A stretch of DNA of 64,000 bases, from NCBI RefSeq assembly GCF_030406325.1, contig NZ_JAUEQY010000010.1:124001-188000 (forward strand). The letters run 5' to 3'. The number at the start of each line of letters is the position of its first letter. Position 1 is the first letter of the stretch. The DNA comes from Actinomadura sp. DC4. Its GTDB lineage: Bacteria; Actinomycetota; Actinomycetes; Streptosporangiales; Streptosporangiaceae. This document shows positions 16,422-24,434 of this stretch, one piece after another. The position numbers and the translations under genes are program-made. The notes under the pieces were generated by a model. The model saw only the letters and a list, made by a program, of their open reading frames with translations. It was not told the DNA's origin and did no database searches.

Positions 16422-17399
16422 TTACTCCTCCTGCCTCTTCGTGCTCGGAAGCGCAGGGGCCTGCTCGATTCGGTCGTCCAGGCCCGGCACGGCAACTACC
16501 CAGTCATCGCCGTCTAGTCGTACCGAAGGCATGTCCCGATGGTGGGCTTTGCGCCTCGCGAGACGTACGCTCACGAACTCGCCTAGCCCAGGAGCCGGGA
16601 GATGGAGTGCCTTGGCGATGGCCACGTGGCTGCTGTACTGCCCAAGGATGACGATGCCGTCAGGTCGGAGACTACTTCGAGACCCGCCGTTGCCGCGGAC
16701 TCGCTTCATGTAGTCGTCTTGCCGGGCAACGGTGGCGACCACCGTACGGCTGATCCGCCTGCCTTGCGCTAGCCGAAACAGGGCATCAACGCGCTTAGTG
16801 CCGTGCGTGTGCCCGAAGATCTCTTTCACCGTCTCCGGTGGGATGCGTAGCAGTGCATTCTCGGGCAATGGCCGGTCCTTGAACACCCAGGTCACCTGGG
16901 ACCTACCACTTTTCGAGAGCTGCCGCTTGCGATCCCGGTTGCCTTCCGAGCGTGAGAGTACCTCCTCCGTTGCCCGAATCAAGCCCGCCGACCACAAACC
17001 GTCATCATCGTTAGCCCAGAGTCCGAGAAGTAGATGAGTCATGGCCTCTGGCGGGATCATCCAGGCGGCCAGCTTCTGAGAGAACTTGCAGTCGACGTCA
17101 ACGCCGCAGATGGCGAAGTCCATCGTGGCTCCATCAGCGAAGCGAAACTCTCGTTGCAGGTTGATCTCGACGAGAGTGCCGAAGTGGGTCTTCTCCGTCT
17201 TGTAGAGCTCATCCCACCTGTATCGGCCCGTGTGCTGGCCATCGAGCAGCATGTCGTAGGTCTCGCGGATTACCCGAGCGAATCGGAGGCCCTCTGGATC
17301 CGCGACTCTGAGATGCCTGGTGACCGCAGAGAGTTCATCGTCGGCGGAGGCGCCACACTCATCGAACAGCTTGGGCTGATTGAGGGGGTTTGTCACCAA
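16422..17399 (-). CDS. NaeI-type (type IIE) restriction endonuclease
   Basis: 325 residues, close to the ~317 of NaeI. It shares long blocks with NaeI as I recall that sequence (YKTEKTHFGTLVEINLQREF, VDVDCKFSQKLAAWM, QDDYMKRVRGNGG, RPDGIVILGQ). With a constant offset of eight, the NaeI catalytic residues Thr60, Glu70, Asp86, Asp95 and Lys97 become Thr68, Glu78, Asp94, Asp103 and Lys105, all present. The ligase/topoisomerase-like element (LxDG around Leu43 in NaeI) is kept as Leu51-Leu-Asp-Gly. NaeI cuts GCC^GGC and must bind two sites; the C-terminal CAP-like domain is the effector-site binder. Start is a TTG at 17399 or GTG at 17396, neither with a good ribosome site. Confidence 0.93.
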   Translation of the reverse strand: MVTNPLNQPKLFDECGASADDELSAVTRHLRVADPEGLRFARVIRETYDMLLDGQHTGRYRWDELYKTEKTHFGTLVEINLQREFRFADGATMDFAICGVDVDCKFSQKLAAWMIPPEAMTHLLLGLWANDDDGLWSAGLIRATEEVLSRSEGNRDRKRQLSKSGRSQVTWVFKDRPLPENALLRIPPETVKEIFGHTHGTKRVDALFRLAQGRRISRTVVATVARQDDYMKRVRGNGGSRSSLRPDGIVILGQYSSHVAIAKALHLPAPGLGEFVSVRLARRKAHHRDMPSVRLDGDDWVVAVPGLDDRIEQAPALPSTKRQEE

Positions 17400-17408
17400 A
17401 GAAGAGTA

Positions 17409-17427
17409 GCGGGGGTTTCATCCCCCA
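17409..17427. repeat. Short GC hairpin just upstream of the NaeI-like gene
   Basis: GGGGG-TTTCAT-CCCCC (plus-strand reading) forms a 5-bp hairpin roughly 10-30 bases before the NaeI start on the minus strand. It could occlude the already weak ribosome site or end an upstream transcript; no T-run follows on either side. Confidence 0.35.
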
Positions 17428-17612
17428 GCGTAGCTACCGATCTTGGAGGGCAGACAGCGTTTTGTGGTGTTTTGTGACGATTCGACTGCCAAATAGGCTA
17501 TCTCTCGCCGCTCTTCCTTGGTCCAGAGCTCACCCTCATCGTGAAGGCCTAACAAGCCAGTCCTCTCAAAGGCTCGTCGGTGCACGAAACTCCTTGACCA
17601 CGGCTTGGTCAT
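17418..17612 (-). CDS. Possible small ORF before the NaeI-like gene
   Basis: A 64-residue frame (MTKPWSRSFVHRRAF..., with an in-frame ATG at 17630 giving 70 residues) ends 18 bases before the nuclease start on the same strand. It includes LWTKEERREIAYLAVESSQN, which reads like ordinary helical protein rather than a GC shadow. No strong ribosome site and no recognised domain; not similar to a restriction C-protein helix-turn-helix. If real it would be co-transcribed with the nuclease. Confidence 0.3.
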   Translation of the reverse strand: MTKPWSRSFVHRRAFERTGLLGLHDEGELWTKEERREIAYLAVESSQNTTKRCLPSKIGSYAGG

Positions 17613-17651
17613 GGCGAGACGCTTCTTCATACGCTGACGAGGGGACTTCGT

Positions 17652-19118
17652 GTGGCCAACGAGGCGAGCGGTCCAGCGCCGTCGCTGCTTCAGCAGTACC
17701 AGGCCTGGACCAACCCAGACCTTGGGAAGATCGGAGATGACCGGCAGGCCTTCTTCACCGACGCGCTGATCGTTCTCGACACGAACGTGCTGCTGGATCT
17801 CTACCGGTATACGCCCGAGGCCCGGAATCAAATCCTTGACGCCCTGCGGCTAGTCGCCCCGCGGCTCTGGCTCCCCTACCAGGTCGGGTTGGAGTTCGTA
17901 ACGAGCCGGCGGGGTGTTATCGCGGACCGAACCGACAAACTCCGGAAGGCAAAGTCACAGCTCGATCAACCTTTCCGGGAAGCTTGGAAAGGTGTTCAGG
18001 GAGCACTGGACGGGGTGAAGGCGCTGCTCGATACATTCGCCGCCGACGAGGCAGGCCAGGCGGAGTTGGATAATCTGATCAATGAGGCACTCTTTAAAGA
18101 TCTCGTTAAACCATGGCGGCAAATCCTCTGCGAGCGCATCGACGAGCTGAAAGCCTCCCAGGATATCGGGGTGGACAATTTCAGTGACGGTTCAGATCCA
18201 ATTCTTCCCGAGGTTGCGGCACTGTACGGTGAAAGAATTGGTCCCATCCCGGACCCTCACGAACGACGGAGCCTTGTCGAGTACGCTGTTGGTTATCGGT
18301 ATCCGAACAAGATACCGCCCGGTTACCTGGACGCTGGTAAGCCGACTTCTCTTCGGGCGGCGGGTGATTACCTCCTATGGGAGGAGATGATTGAGCATGT
18401 GCGGAACGCGGCCACGCTGGAATACGTTCTATTCGTTTCTGGCGACGTAAAGGCTGATTGGTATGAGCCGCCTGGGCCCGACTCTGACTCGTGGCGGCCA
18501 TGGCCGTCGCTCATTGACGAGTTCAGAACCCGCGCGAACGCTGACCTGCTGATTGTAGAGACCAAGATCTTCTTCGAGGGAATTAGCGAGTTCCTCGATG
18601 CCAAACTCACTTCTAGTACGGTCGAGGAGATCAGTCGCGCAGCAGAATCCCGTGACGATGCCAACGATACGTTGGAAGAAGCGGTCACGGCCAAAGAGGC
18701 GGCAACCTTGCCTCTCCCAGAGGGATTGCCCTTGACCGCCTATCGGGCGGCCCACCTTTCCAGTTCAACGATCAGGAGTGCTGTCACGGGCACCAGCAAT
18801 CGGCTGTTTCAATGGTGGCTGGTCGGCGTGACCCTGGAACTAGCGCTGCGAGAACCTAACCTCGACGAGCCTGTAGTGGACCTCCTCGCTGTTGTTACGG
18901 GTGAGTTGCCACCTTCGCCGGACTGGATCCGGGGAACAATCCTGCACCGAGGAGAGTTTCCCGCGCCTAGCTCCACGTGGATCGCTCCGTGGCTAATGCA
19001 AGTCATTAATACATCGCCAAGGGCAGACCGAGCCTCCCTCCTGCGGCTTGCGCAGCGTCAGCTCGCCCAGCGGGCTGAATCCAGCTCCGCTGGCAACACC
19101 TGGCCTGCGCCGAGCTAA
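17652..19118 (+). CDS. PIN-like domain protein (PIN_8 type), predicted RNase
   Basis: 488 residues; GTG start with GAGGGG five bases upstream. Residues ~38-300 match the PIN_8-type nuclease: VLDTNVLLDLYRY (Asp43), LPYQVGLEF (Glu), IPPGYLDAGK, AAGDYLLWEEMI (Asp) and FVSGDVKADWY (Asp), which together supply the usual acidic metal-binding set. The ~190-residue C-terminal part has no recognised family. PIN domains cut RNA with Mg2+/Mn2+ and commonly act in toxin and defence systems. The gene is the first of four plus-strand genes leading to the GHKL ATPase and helicase, and its AT-rich codon use matches them. Confidence 0.78.
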   Translation: MANEASGPAPSLLQQYQAWTNPDLGKIGDDRQAFFTDALIVLDTNVLLDLYRYTPEARNQILDALRLVAPRLWLPYQVGLEFVTSRRGVIADRTDKLRKAKSQLDQPFREAWKGVQGALDGVKALLDTFAADEAGQAELDNLINEALFKDLVKPWRQILCERIDELKASQDIGVDNFSDGSDPILPEVAALYGERIGPIPDPHERRSLVEYAVGYRYPNKIPPGYLDAGKPTSLRAAGDYLLWEEMIEHVRNAATLEYVLFVSGDVKADWYEPPGPDSDSWRPWPSLIDEFRTRANADLLIVETKIFFEGISEFLDAKLTSSTVEEISRAAESRDDANDTLEEAVTAKEAATLPLPEGLPLTAYRAAHLSSSTIRSAVTGTSNRLFQWWLVGVTLELALREPNLDEPVVDLLAVVTGELPPSPDWIRGTILHRGEFPAPSSTWIAPWLMQVINTSPRADRASLLRLAQRQLAQRAESSSAGNTWPAPS

Positions 19119-19217
19119 AACGCACCCTCCAGGCGGTCGCGGCTGCAAATTAGAGCCAATCACTGCCCTGACCAATTCTATTTCTTGGCTCACATTTCCA
19201 AAGCAAGGACTCTCCCA

Positions 19218-21740
19218 ATGGCGCACAAGCTACTTGACATCACGCCCACGCCGGAGGTGCTGATTGCGCTAACCCGGACGCCGATCACCCCACTGGACGC
19301 ACTGAGCGAGCTGATCGACAACGCGATCGACTCGTTCCATGCGGCCGAGATCGCAGGAACGCCGTCACCCGTCCGCCATGTAGTAATCGAGGTTCCTGGC
19401 CTAAGCAAGGTAGAGCGTAGCGAAGGAGTCGTCCGGGTTCGCGACACGGGCCATGGCCTAAGCGAACAGCACATAGCGAACGCGATGCGCGCTGGATATA
19501 CCTCCAAGAACCACTACGACAACCTCGGTCTGTTCGGTATGGGCTTCAATATAGCCACAGGTAAGCTCGGAAAAGTCACCCAGGTTATCTCTGCACGAGC
19601 CCAAGACGACCATGCCATCCGCGTTACGCTCGATCTGCCAGAGCTGGTCCGAAGCGGGACCTTTGAGGTCACAGCCGAGCCGATCGAGAAGCCGCAAGGC
19701 CTTGAGCATGGCACCATCGTAGAGATCCGCGACTGGTGGCCAACGGGCGACGCTAATCATGGCTTCATACGAGAGGTGGCACGCATTCCGAAGGCGACGC
19801 TACGTGAGCGGATCGGACGTCGGTACGCCACCATTCTGCGGGGTGACTCCGAGCTGGATATTCGCATCACCTTGAACGGTGAGCAATGTAAAGCGTTCGA
19901 ACACTGCATGTGGTCCCAGCAACGTTTTGTAGAAAGACCGGGACACGGTCGAGTTCCAGCGCAAATTACTATTAACGAGGAACTCGGCCGATCCCAGCGA
20001 TGTCTGTACGACGGCGCGGACTTTCGCGGTGCGGAGGTATGTCCGCGCTGCGGCCGCAGGGAGAGCCGGGAAATCCCGCAGCGTGTACACGGCTGGGTAG
20101 GTATTCAGCGTTTCGATGACAAGGATGACTTTGGCATCGACCTAATCCGCAACGGCCGGGCTATCCGTACCGATGAGAAGGAAGCGTTCTTCATTCACGA
20201 AGATCCGGTAACAGGTAAGAGCGAACGAGAATATCCGATCGACCAGCAATATGGCCGTATCATCGGTGAGATCCATCTTGACCACGTGCCGGTCGACTTC
20301 CAGAAGCAGAATTTCCAGACCGCCACTGAGGAATGGAGGAGCGCAATCGCGCTTCTCCGCGGTGACTCACTGCTACCCAGTAAATGGCCAGAAGGAAAGC
20401 CAAATAAGTCGCCTGTCTCAACGTTGTTTCAGGGGTACCGGAAGGTTCGCAACTTCGGCCGCGCCGACATGTATATGGGCCAGTACAACACTGCAAAACG
20501 GAAGGCTGAGCGGATCTCGCGGGAGATTGAGAAGGAGTATTATGAACGCTTCCGAAACCGGCGAGCAGGCTACTACGATGACGCTCGGTGGTGGGAGCTT
20601 GTGGAGTCGGCGAATGAGCCGCCCATCGAGGAGCTTCCCGAGTGCCCAGCGTGTACGTTCCAGAACATCAAGAACGCTGAAGCCTGTGCGGCCTGCGGCG
20701 AGATTTTCGTCGGAAGATCCTGTCTTAACGCTGATTGCCGCCGGAAGCTCTTGAGATCAGAAGGTACCTGTCCGCACTGCGGGACAGACCAAAATCCTGA
20801 TGTTCGCTTTCCCTGGCGGTGTGCCGTCTGCCAAGCTGACAACAAGCCTGGCGAGGATCGCTGCGGCACGTGTGGCAGCCCAGAAGGTGCGCCTCACCCA
20901 GCTGCTCCTGATGTTCTTCGTGAGATATCCGAGCCCCTGCCCGATCTCGCAACATCCTCGCTCGTTCTCACGCTAAGCAACGGCAAGCAGACAAATCCAC
21001 TCGATGTCATAGTGCGAGGCGTCTATCAACCGATTATTGCAGCACACGGCCGTCCTCCTGTTCCGCTAGTCACGGAGATCAAGCCCGGCATACTTACCGT
21101 GTTTATTAATTTGACGCATCCGGTCTTCGCAAATAGTGGTCTGCGTCCAGAATATTTGATCGCATCAGAGGCCGCGCAATACCTTTACCAAACGCACTTC
21201 GAGATGCATGGCAAGCCTGGGCACACGGTCGCTGTCCTCACGGCCGAGTTGCTCATGCAAGGCTGGGGTGACGCTGTAACTGACAACCCGGATACCGTGC
21301 GGGACGACATCAGGCAGCTGTTCAATGACATCATCGAGCGGATCCTTGACGCTCCCAATGCCAGCGATTTTTACGACGAGTTGCCTGAGGCAGATCAGAC
21401 TTCAATGGCCAAGGGGATGATTAGCGCCGGCGTCGACCTAGCCGAGCTCGGCAGGCTGAAGAGCGGCGGCTACCTGAAGTATTGTTCCCGTGACGCCATC
21501 GCCGACTTCTTCGGCAAGTACCCCGTCTCTTGGTTCGGCGGTCGGGTCTGGAGCGACCCATGGCCAAGTGAGACGGAACTGGGAACGGTTGTCTCAAGCA
21601 GACTTCAAGATGATCTCCAGCTTAAGTATCTTCGCTGTCTCCAGGATTGTGCATCCTACTTGCGGTATGAGCAGCCGGAGCAGCTCTTGGTCATCCGCGC
21701 ACGAGCCGCGGTGGAGTTCCTGACTAACAAATTGTCATGA
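19218..21740 (+). CDS. MORC/MutL-like GHKL ATPase with zinc-ribbon/RanBP2-type fingers
   Basis: 840 residues from ATG 19218 (AAGGA eight bases upstream; a TTG at 19185 is weaker). The GHKL ATPase domain occupies ~1-220: N-box ELIDNAIDSF (31-40), G1 DTGHG (76-80), G2 NLGLFGMGFN (102-111). An S5-like region follows with an inserted Cys cluster (~262-280, CPRCGRRE). Residues ~476-560 hold three cysteine-rich modules: CPACTFQNIKNAEACAACGE and WRCAVCQADNKPGEDRCGTC resemble RanBP2-type zinc fingers, with CLNADCRRK...CPHCG between them. The C-terminal ~280 residues are unassigned. ATP-driven clamp closure on DNA is the family expectation. The stop overlaps the helicase ATG, so the two are likely partners. 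Confidence 0.85.
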   Translation: MAHKLLDITPTPEVLIALTRTPITPLDALSELIDNAIDSFHAAEIAGTPSPVRHVVIEVPGLSKVERSEGVVRVRDTGHGLSEQHIANAMRAGYTSKNHYDNLGLFGMGFNIATGKLGKVTQVISARAQDDHAIRVTLDLPELVRSGTFEVTAEPIEKPQGLEHGTIVEIRDWWPTGDANHGFIREVARIPKATLRERIGRRYATILRGDSELDIRITLNGEQCKAFEHCMWSQQRFVERPGHGRVPAQITINEELGRSQRCLYDGADFRGAEVCPRCGRRESREIPQRVHGWVGIQRFDDKDDFGIDLIRNGRAIRTDEKEAFFIHEDPVTGKSEREYPIDQQYGRIIGEIHLDHVPVDFQKQNFQTATEEWRSAIALLRGDSLLPSKWPEGKPNKSPVSTLFQGYRKVRNFGRADMYMGQYNTAKRKAERISREIEKEYYERFRNRRAGYYDDARWWELVESANEPPIEELPECPACTFQNIKNAEACAACGEIFVGRSCLNADCRRKLLRSEGTCPHCGTDQNPDVRFPWRCAVCQADNKPGEDRCGTCGSPEGAPHPAAPDVLREISEPLPDLATSSLVLTLSNGKQTNPLDVIVRGVYQPIIAAHGRPPVPLVTEIKPGILTVFINLTHPVFANSGLRPEYLIASEAAQYLYQTHFEMHGKPGHTVAVLTAELLMQGWGDAVTDNPDTVRDDIRQLFNDIIERILDAPNASDFYDELPEADQTSMAKGMISAGVDLAELGRLKSGGYLKYCSRDAIADFFGKYPVSWFGGRVWSDPWPSETELGTVVSSRLQDDLQLKYLRCLQDCASYLRYEQPEQLLVIRARAAVEFLTNKLS

Positions 21741-23485
21741 CTCAGCGCCTCGTAAACGATCTGCTGGTGGCCGGCACCGGATGGCAAGGATTCGAACGAA
21801 TCATCGAGCGTCTCCTGCTGGCGCGAGGGTACGCTGCCGTTCAGCGGGTCGGGGCCTCCGGAGATGGCGGCGCTGACGTCATCGCAACATTGCATGGCCG
21901 ACGTTGGCTTTTCCAGGTAAAGCGATGGCGCTCGCCTGTTGGCCCAAGCGCGGTTGCTGAGACCCTGGCTGCGTGTCGGCGATACGACGCCGACATCCCC
22001 GTTTTGGTCGGACTCAATGGCTTCGAATCATCGGTACACGTACAGCGCAGCCAACTTGCTGCTAGCGGGATCCCCTTGCAGCTTTGGAGTCGGCGCACCC
22101 TGATTAAGCAGGCCGAGATGGTCCCTCTCGCGCCACCTTGGGAGCGGCTCTCCAACAGATATGAGCTTCGGTCATATCAAGAACAGGCCGTCGACAGGAT
22201 TATGGGAGAACACATCGTCGGCGGCCGAAGCGCGCTTATTGTCCTAGCTACGGGTCTAGGGAAGACCGTCGTCGCGGCCGATTTTTATAGGCGGTACGCC
22301 AAGCTTCGTAGGAACTCAAAGGCCCTGGTCCTCGCCCACCGTAACGAGCTCGTCTATCAGCTTGAACGGTCATTTTGGCCGATGCTTCCTGCGACTGCCG
22401 CGACTGGCGTCTGGAATGGCTACGAGCGACCGAGCCCTGACGTCTTGGCTGAACTGGACATAGTCTTCGCGTGTGTTGACAGTGTGGCGGTCGCTGTCAA
22501 CTCTGGTCGCGCACTTCCCGACTTTAACCTCGTTATTGTCGACGAATGCCACCACCTCGGAACCTCGGCTTATGGCACGGTACTTGCCGAACTGTCGGCC
22601 GGAGACGGCGGCGCATTCCTTGTGGGGATGACGGCGACTCCATGGCGCCCAGACGGCAAGGCGTTGAACCAATGGTTTGACTCTCCTGTGGTGGACATCG
22701 ACCTCGTCCGCGGTTTGCGTGAGGGGTACCTCTCTAACGTCGATTACAGAATGTATACGGATAATATTAATTGGGAAGCACTGACCCGAGGCTTGTCTCG
22801 AGAATCGCCCGCTCTCTCCCCAAAGGGAATTAATCGAACGCTCTTTATAGAGGAATGGGACGACGCTGTCGTTGTGCGCCTATCGGAAGCGTGGCATGAA
22901 CAGTCTAAACCGCGTGGAATTGTATTCTGTGGCACAATTGATCACGCCGAACGAATGGCCGCACGGATCAACGCGCTCGGCTTCACTCGCGCCGAAGTCA
23001 TTGCCTCGAAGACGGGTGACGGCAAAGTCGTAGACATCCCTACCCGTAGCCGCATCCTGTGGGACTTCGCGGACGGACGGACCGGTATCTTGTGTGCTGT
23101 AGATATTCTGAATGAGGGTGTCGACGTTCCTGATGTCAACATTGTTGTGTTTCAGCGCGTGACCCACAGTCGACGCATTTTCGTCCAGCAGCTGGGTCGT
23201 GGTCTACGCCTTGCTCCGGGTAAAGATCGTGTGGTCGTGCTTGACTTCGTCTCCGACATCCGCCGTTTCGCGGTTGGCCTCGACCTTCAGGACCAGCTCG
23301 GCCGTAGCGATTCGCTTAACCCGCGGGTCCACCTCGGTAGCAAAGTCACCTTCATGCGCGCCGATATTCCGGACCAGCCTGCCGCCGACTTCCTGCGGGA
23401 ATGGTTGGGCGACGTTGCAGCAGTCCAAGATGCGGGAGAAGATGCCCACATTCTCCGTTATCCTCCTGAAGTGCCCCTCAGCTGA
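21737..23485 (+). CDS. Mrr-type nuclease fused to a superfamily II helicase
   Basis: 582 residues; the ATG overlaps the ATPase stop (ATGA). Residues ~12-110 are an Mrr/PD-(D/E)xK domain: Glu20, then GDGGADV (Asp47) and FQVKRW (Gln60, Lys62). The helicase core follows: YQEQAV, Walker A LATGLGKTVVA, box II VIVDECHHLG, motif III GMTATPWRPDG, a second RecA lobe with GILCAVDILNEGVDVPD and motif VI FVQQLGRGLRLAPGK. ATP-dependent DNA translocation followed by cleavage is predicted, acting with the GHKL ATPase. Short C-terminal region without further domain. Confidence 0.88.
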   Translation: MTQRLVNDLLVAGTGWQGFERIIERLLLARGYAAVQRVGASGDGGADVIATLHGRRWLFQVKRWRSPVGPSAVAETLAACRRYDADIPVLVGLNGFESSVHVQRSQLAASGIPLQLWSRRTLIKQAEMVPLAPPWERLSNRYELRSYQEQAVDRIMGEHIVGGRSALIVLATGLGKTVVAADFYRRYAKLRRNSKALVLAHRNELVYQLERSFWPMLPATAATGVWNGYERPSPDVLAELDIVFACVDSVAVAVNSGRALPDFNLVIVDECHHLGTSAYGTVLAELSAGDGGAFLVGMTATPWRPDGKALNQWFDSPVVDIDLVRGLREGYLSNVDYRMYTDNINWEALTRGLSRESPALSPKGINRTLFIEEWDDAVVVRLSEAWHEQSKPRGIVFCGTIDHAERMAARINALGFTRAEVIASKTGDGKVVDIPTRSRILWDFADGRTGILCAVDILNEGVDVPDVNIVVFQRVTHSRRIFVQQLGRGLRLAPGKDRVVVLDFVSDIRRFAVGLDLQDQLGRSDSLNPRVHLGSKVTFMRADIPDQPAADFLREWLGDVAAVQDAGEDAHILRYPPEVPLS

Positions 23486-23509
23486 TCTCAAGAGAGGAAG
23501 AGGTCAACC

Positions 23510-24097
23510 GTGAACCCCCTCGATGACTGGACCCGGCTAAAGCCAGACACTGAACTGGCTGTCGCTCAGTTGCTCTCCCAGCTTCGAGCCGGCGCTTCCA
23601 CCCAGGACCTGCTCGATTCATACCTGTACGCCAAGAGACTCCTCGCGGAATCTATGCAGGCGTTTATTCGCGTTAATATCGAAGAACGCAATTCTACTTT
23701 TCACGGCCTTCGCGAACAACTTCAGGATAGGATCCATGACCGCTACGCTGGTCGGATTCCCGACCGTTACTTGAAGGTCCCTTACAGTAGTCGTGTCCAT
23801 GAGGAGCTTTTTACGCTCCTCCTTCAGCGCCGAGGCGAGGCAGTTCCGGCTGCCCTGCTCCGAGTCGTGACTGGAGACTCTATCCATACGGAACGTCGCA
23901 TCCGCGAGCTCCGCGAGCTTGGCCTCGACATCCGTAGCTCCAGAGAGGGCGGACACGATCTCTACACACTCGATGGCCTGGAGATCGATGTGAGCTTCGT
24001 CCCAACGATCGTAGGCAACACCGTCAAGAGGGATCGGTCTCTCCCCAGCGCCGAGCAACAAGTCCTTTTGAAGAGGATCGGTCACCGAGGTGAATAG
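23510..24097 (+). CDS. Uncharacterised defence-island protein with a winged-helix-like segment
   Basis: 195 residues from GTG 23510 (GAGG about nine bases upstream), 24 bp after the helicase. The N-terminal ~80 residues are helical and charged. Residues ~95-160 (VHEELFTLLLQRRGEAVPAA... TERRIRELRELGLDI... GGHDLYTLDG) have the helix-helix-wing pattern of a winged helix domain. No catalytic motif is seen. It may recognise DNA for the ATPase/helicase pair or regulate the operon. Last gene of the island; codon use is still AT-richer than that of the genes downstream. Confidence 0.7.
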   Translation: MNPLDDWTRLKPDTELAVAQLLSQLRAGASTQDLLDSYLYAKRLLAESMQAFIRVNIEERNSTFHGLREQLQDRIHDRYAGRIPDRYLKVPYSSRVHEELFTLLLQRRGEAVPAALLRVVTGDSIHTERRIRELRELGLDIRSSREGGHDLYTLDGLEIDVSFVPTIVGNTVKRDRSLPSAEQQVLLKRIGHRGE

Positions 24098-24304
24098 GAC
24101 TGGACCATTGTACGTCGGCGGCATATCCCGTCCGAATCATTTGACATACCCATTCATGACAGAACGCATACATTTAAAACATGATTAGCATTTTGGGTGC
24201 CCCGAAAGTTTCTCCAGGAACTTCCGGAGGCGGGTTAGGCATGACAGAGGACCCGAACCACGGAGATTGCTGCTCTTCGGTAAGCCTATGAGTGTCTGGG
24301 AGAG
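24098..24304. other. AT-rich right flank of the defence island
   Basis: No gene supported. It contains the lowest-GC stretch of the window (around 24140-24200) with a TTGACA at 24141-24146, but the bases 17 downstream are not a convincing -10. No tRNA, att-like direct repeat or integrase fragment was found here or at the left flank (14375-14494). Confidence 0.5.
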
Positions 24305-24369
24305 ACAGCGTGCTGTGACGCTGTGAGTCGGCGGGACCGCTGCGGTCGGACGCAAGCGTCTGCAGACGC
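24305..24369. promoter_or_regulatory. Three successive dyads upstream of the XRE-TPR gene
   Basis: In order: ACAGCG-N8-CGCTGT (24305-24324), GACCGC-T-GCGGTC (24335-24347) and the perfect 14-bp palindrome GCGTCTGCAGACGC (24356-24369). They end 66 bp before the start of the XRE gene. Such arrays fit binding by a dimeric helix-turn-helix regulator, possibly the product of the gene itself. Confidence 0.5.
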
Positions 24370-24434
24370 CGGTCTTTCTGACACAACAAACCCACCCGAC
24401 ATACTCTGGTACTGCGACGTCATCAGGGAGGCGA

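Noticed and set aside
14375-24434. Integrase, att repeats or tRNA at the island borders
   Set aside because: Looked for direct repeats, tRNA-like T-loops and recombinase motifs at both edges and found none, so transfer is inferred only from base composition and gene content.
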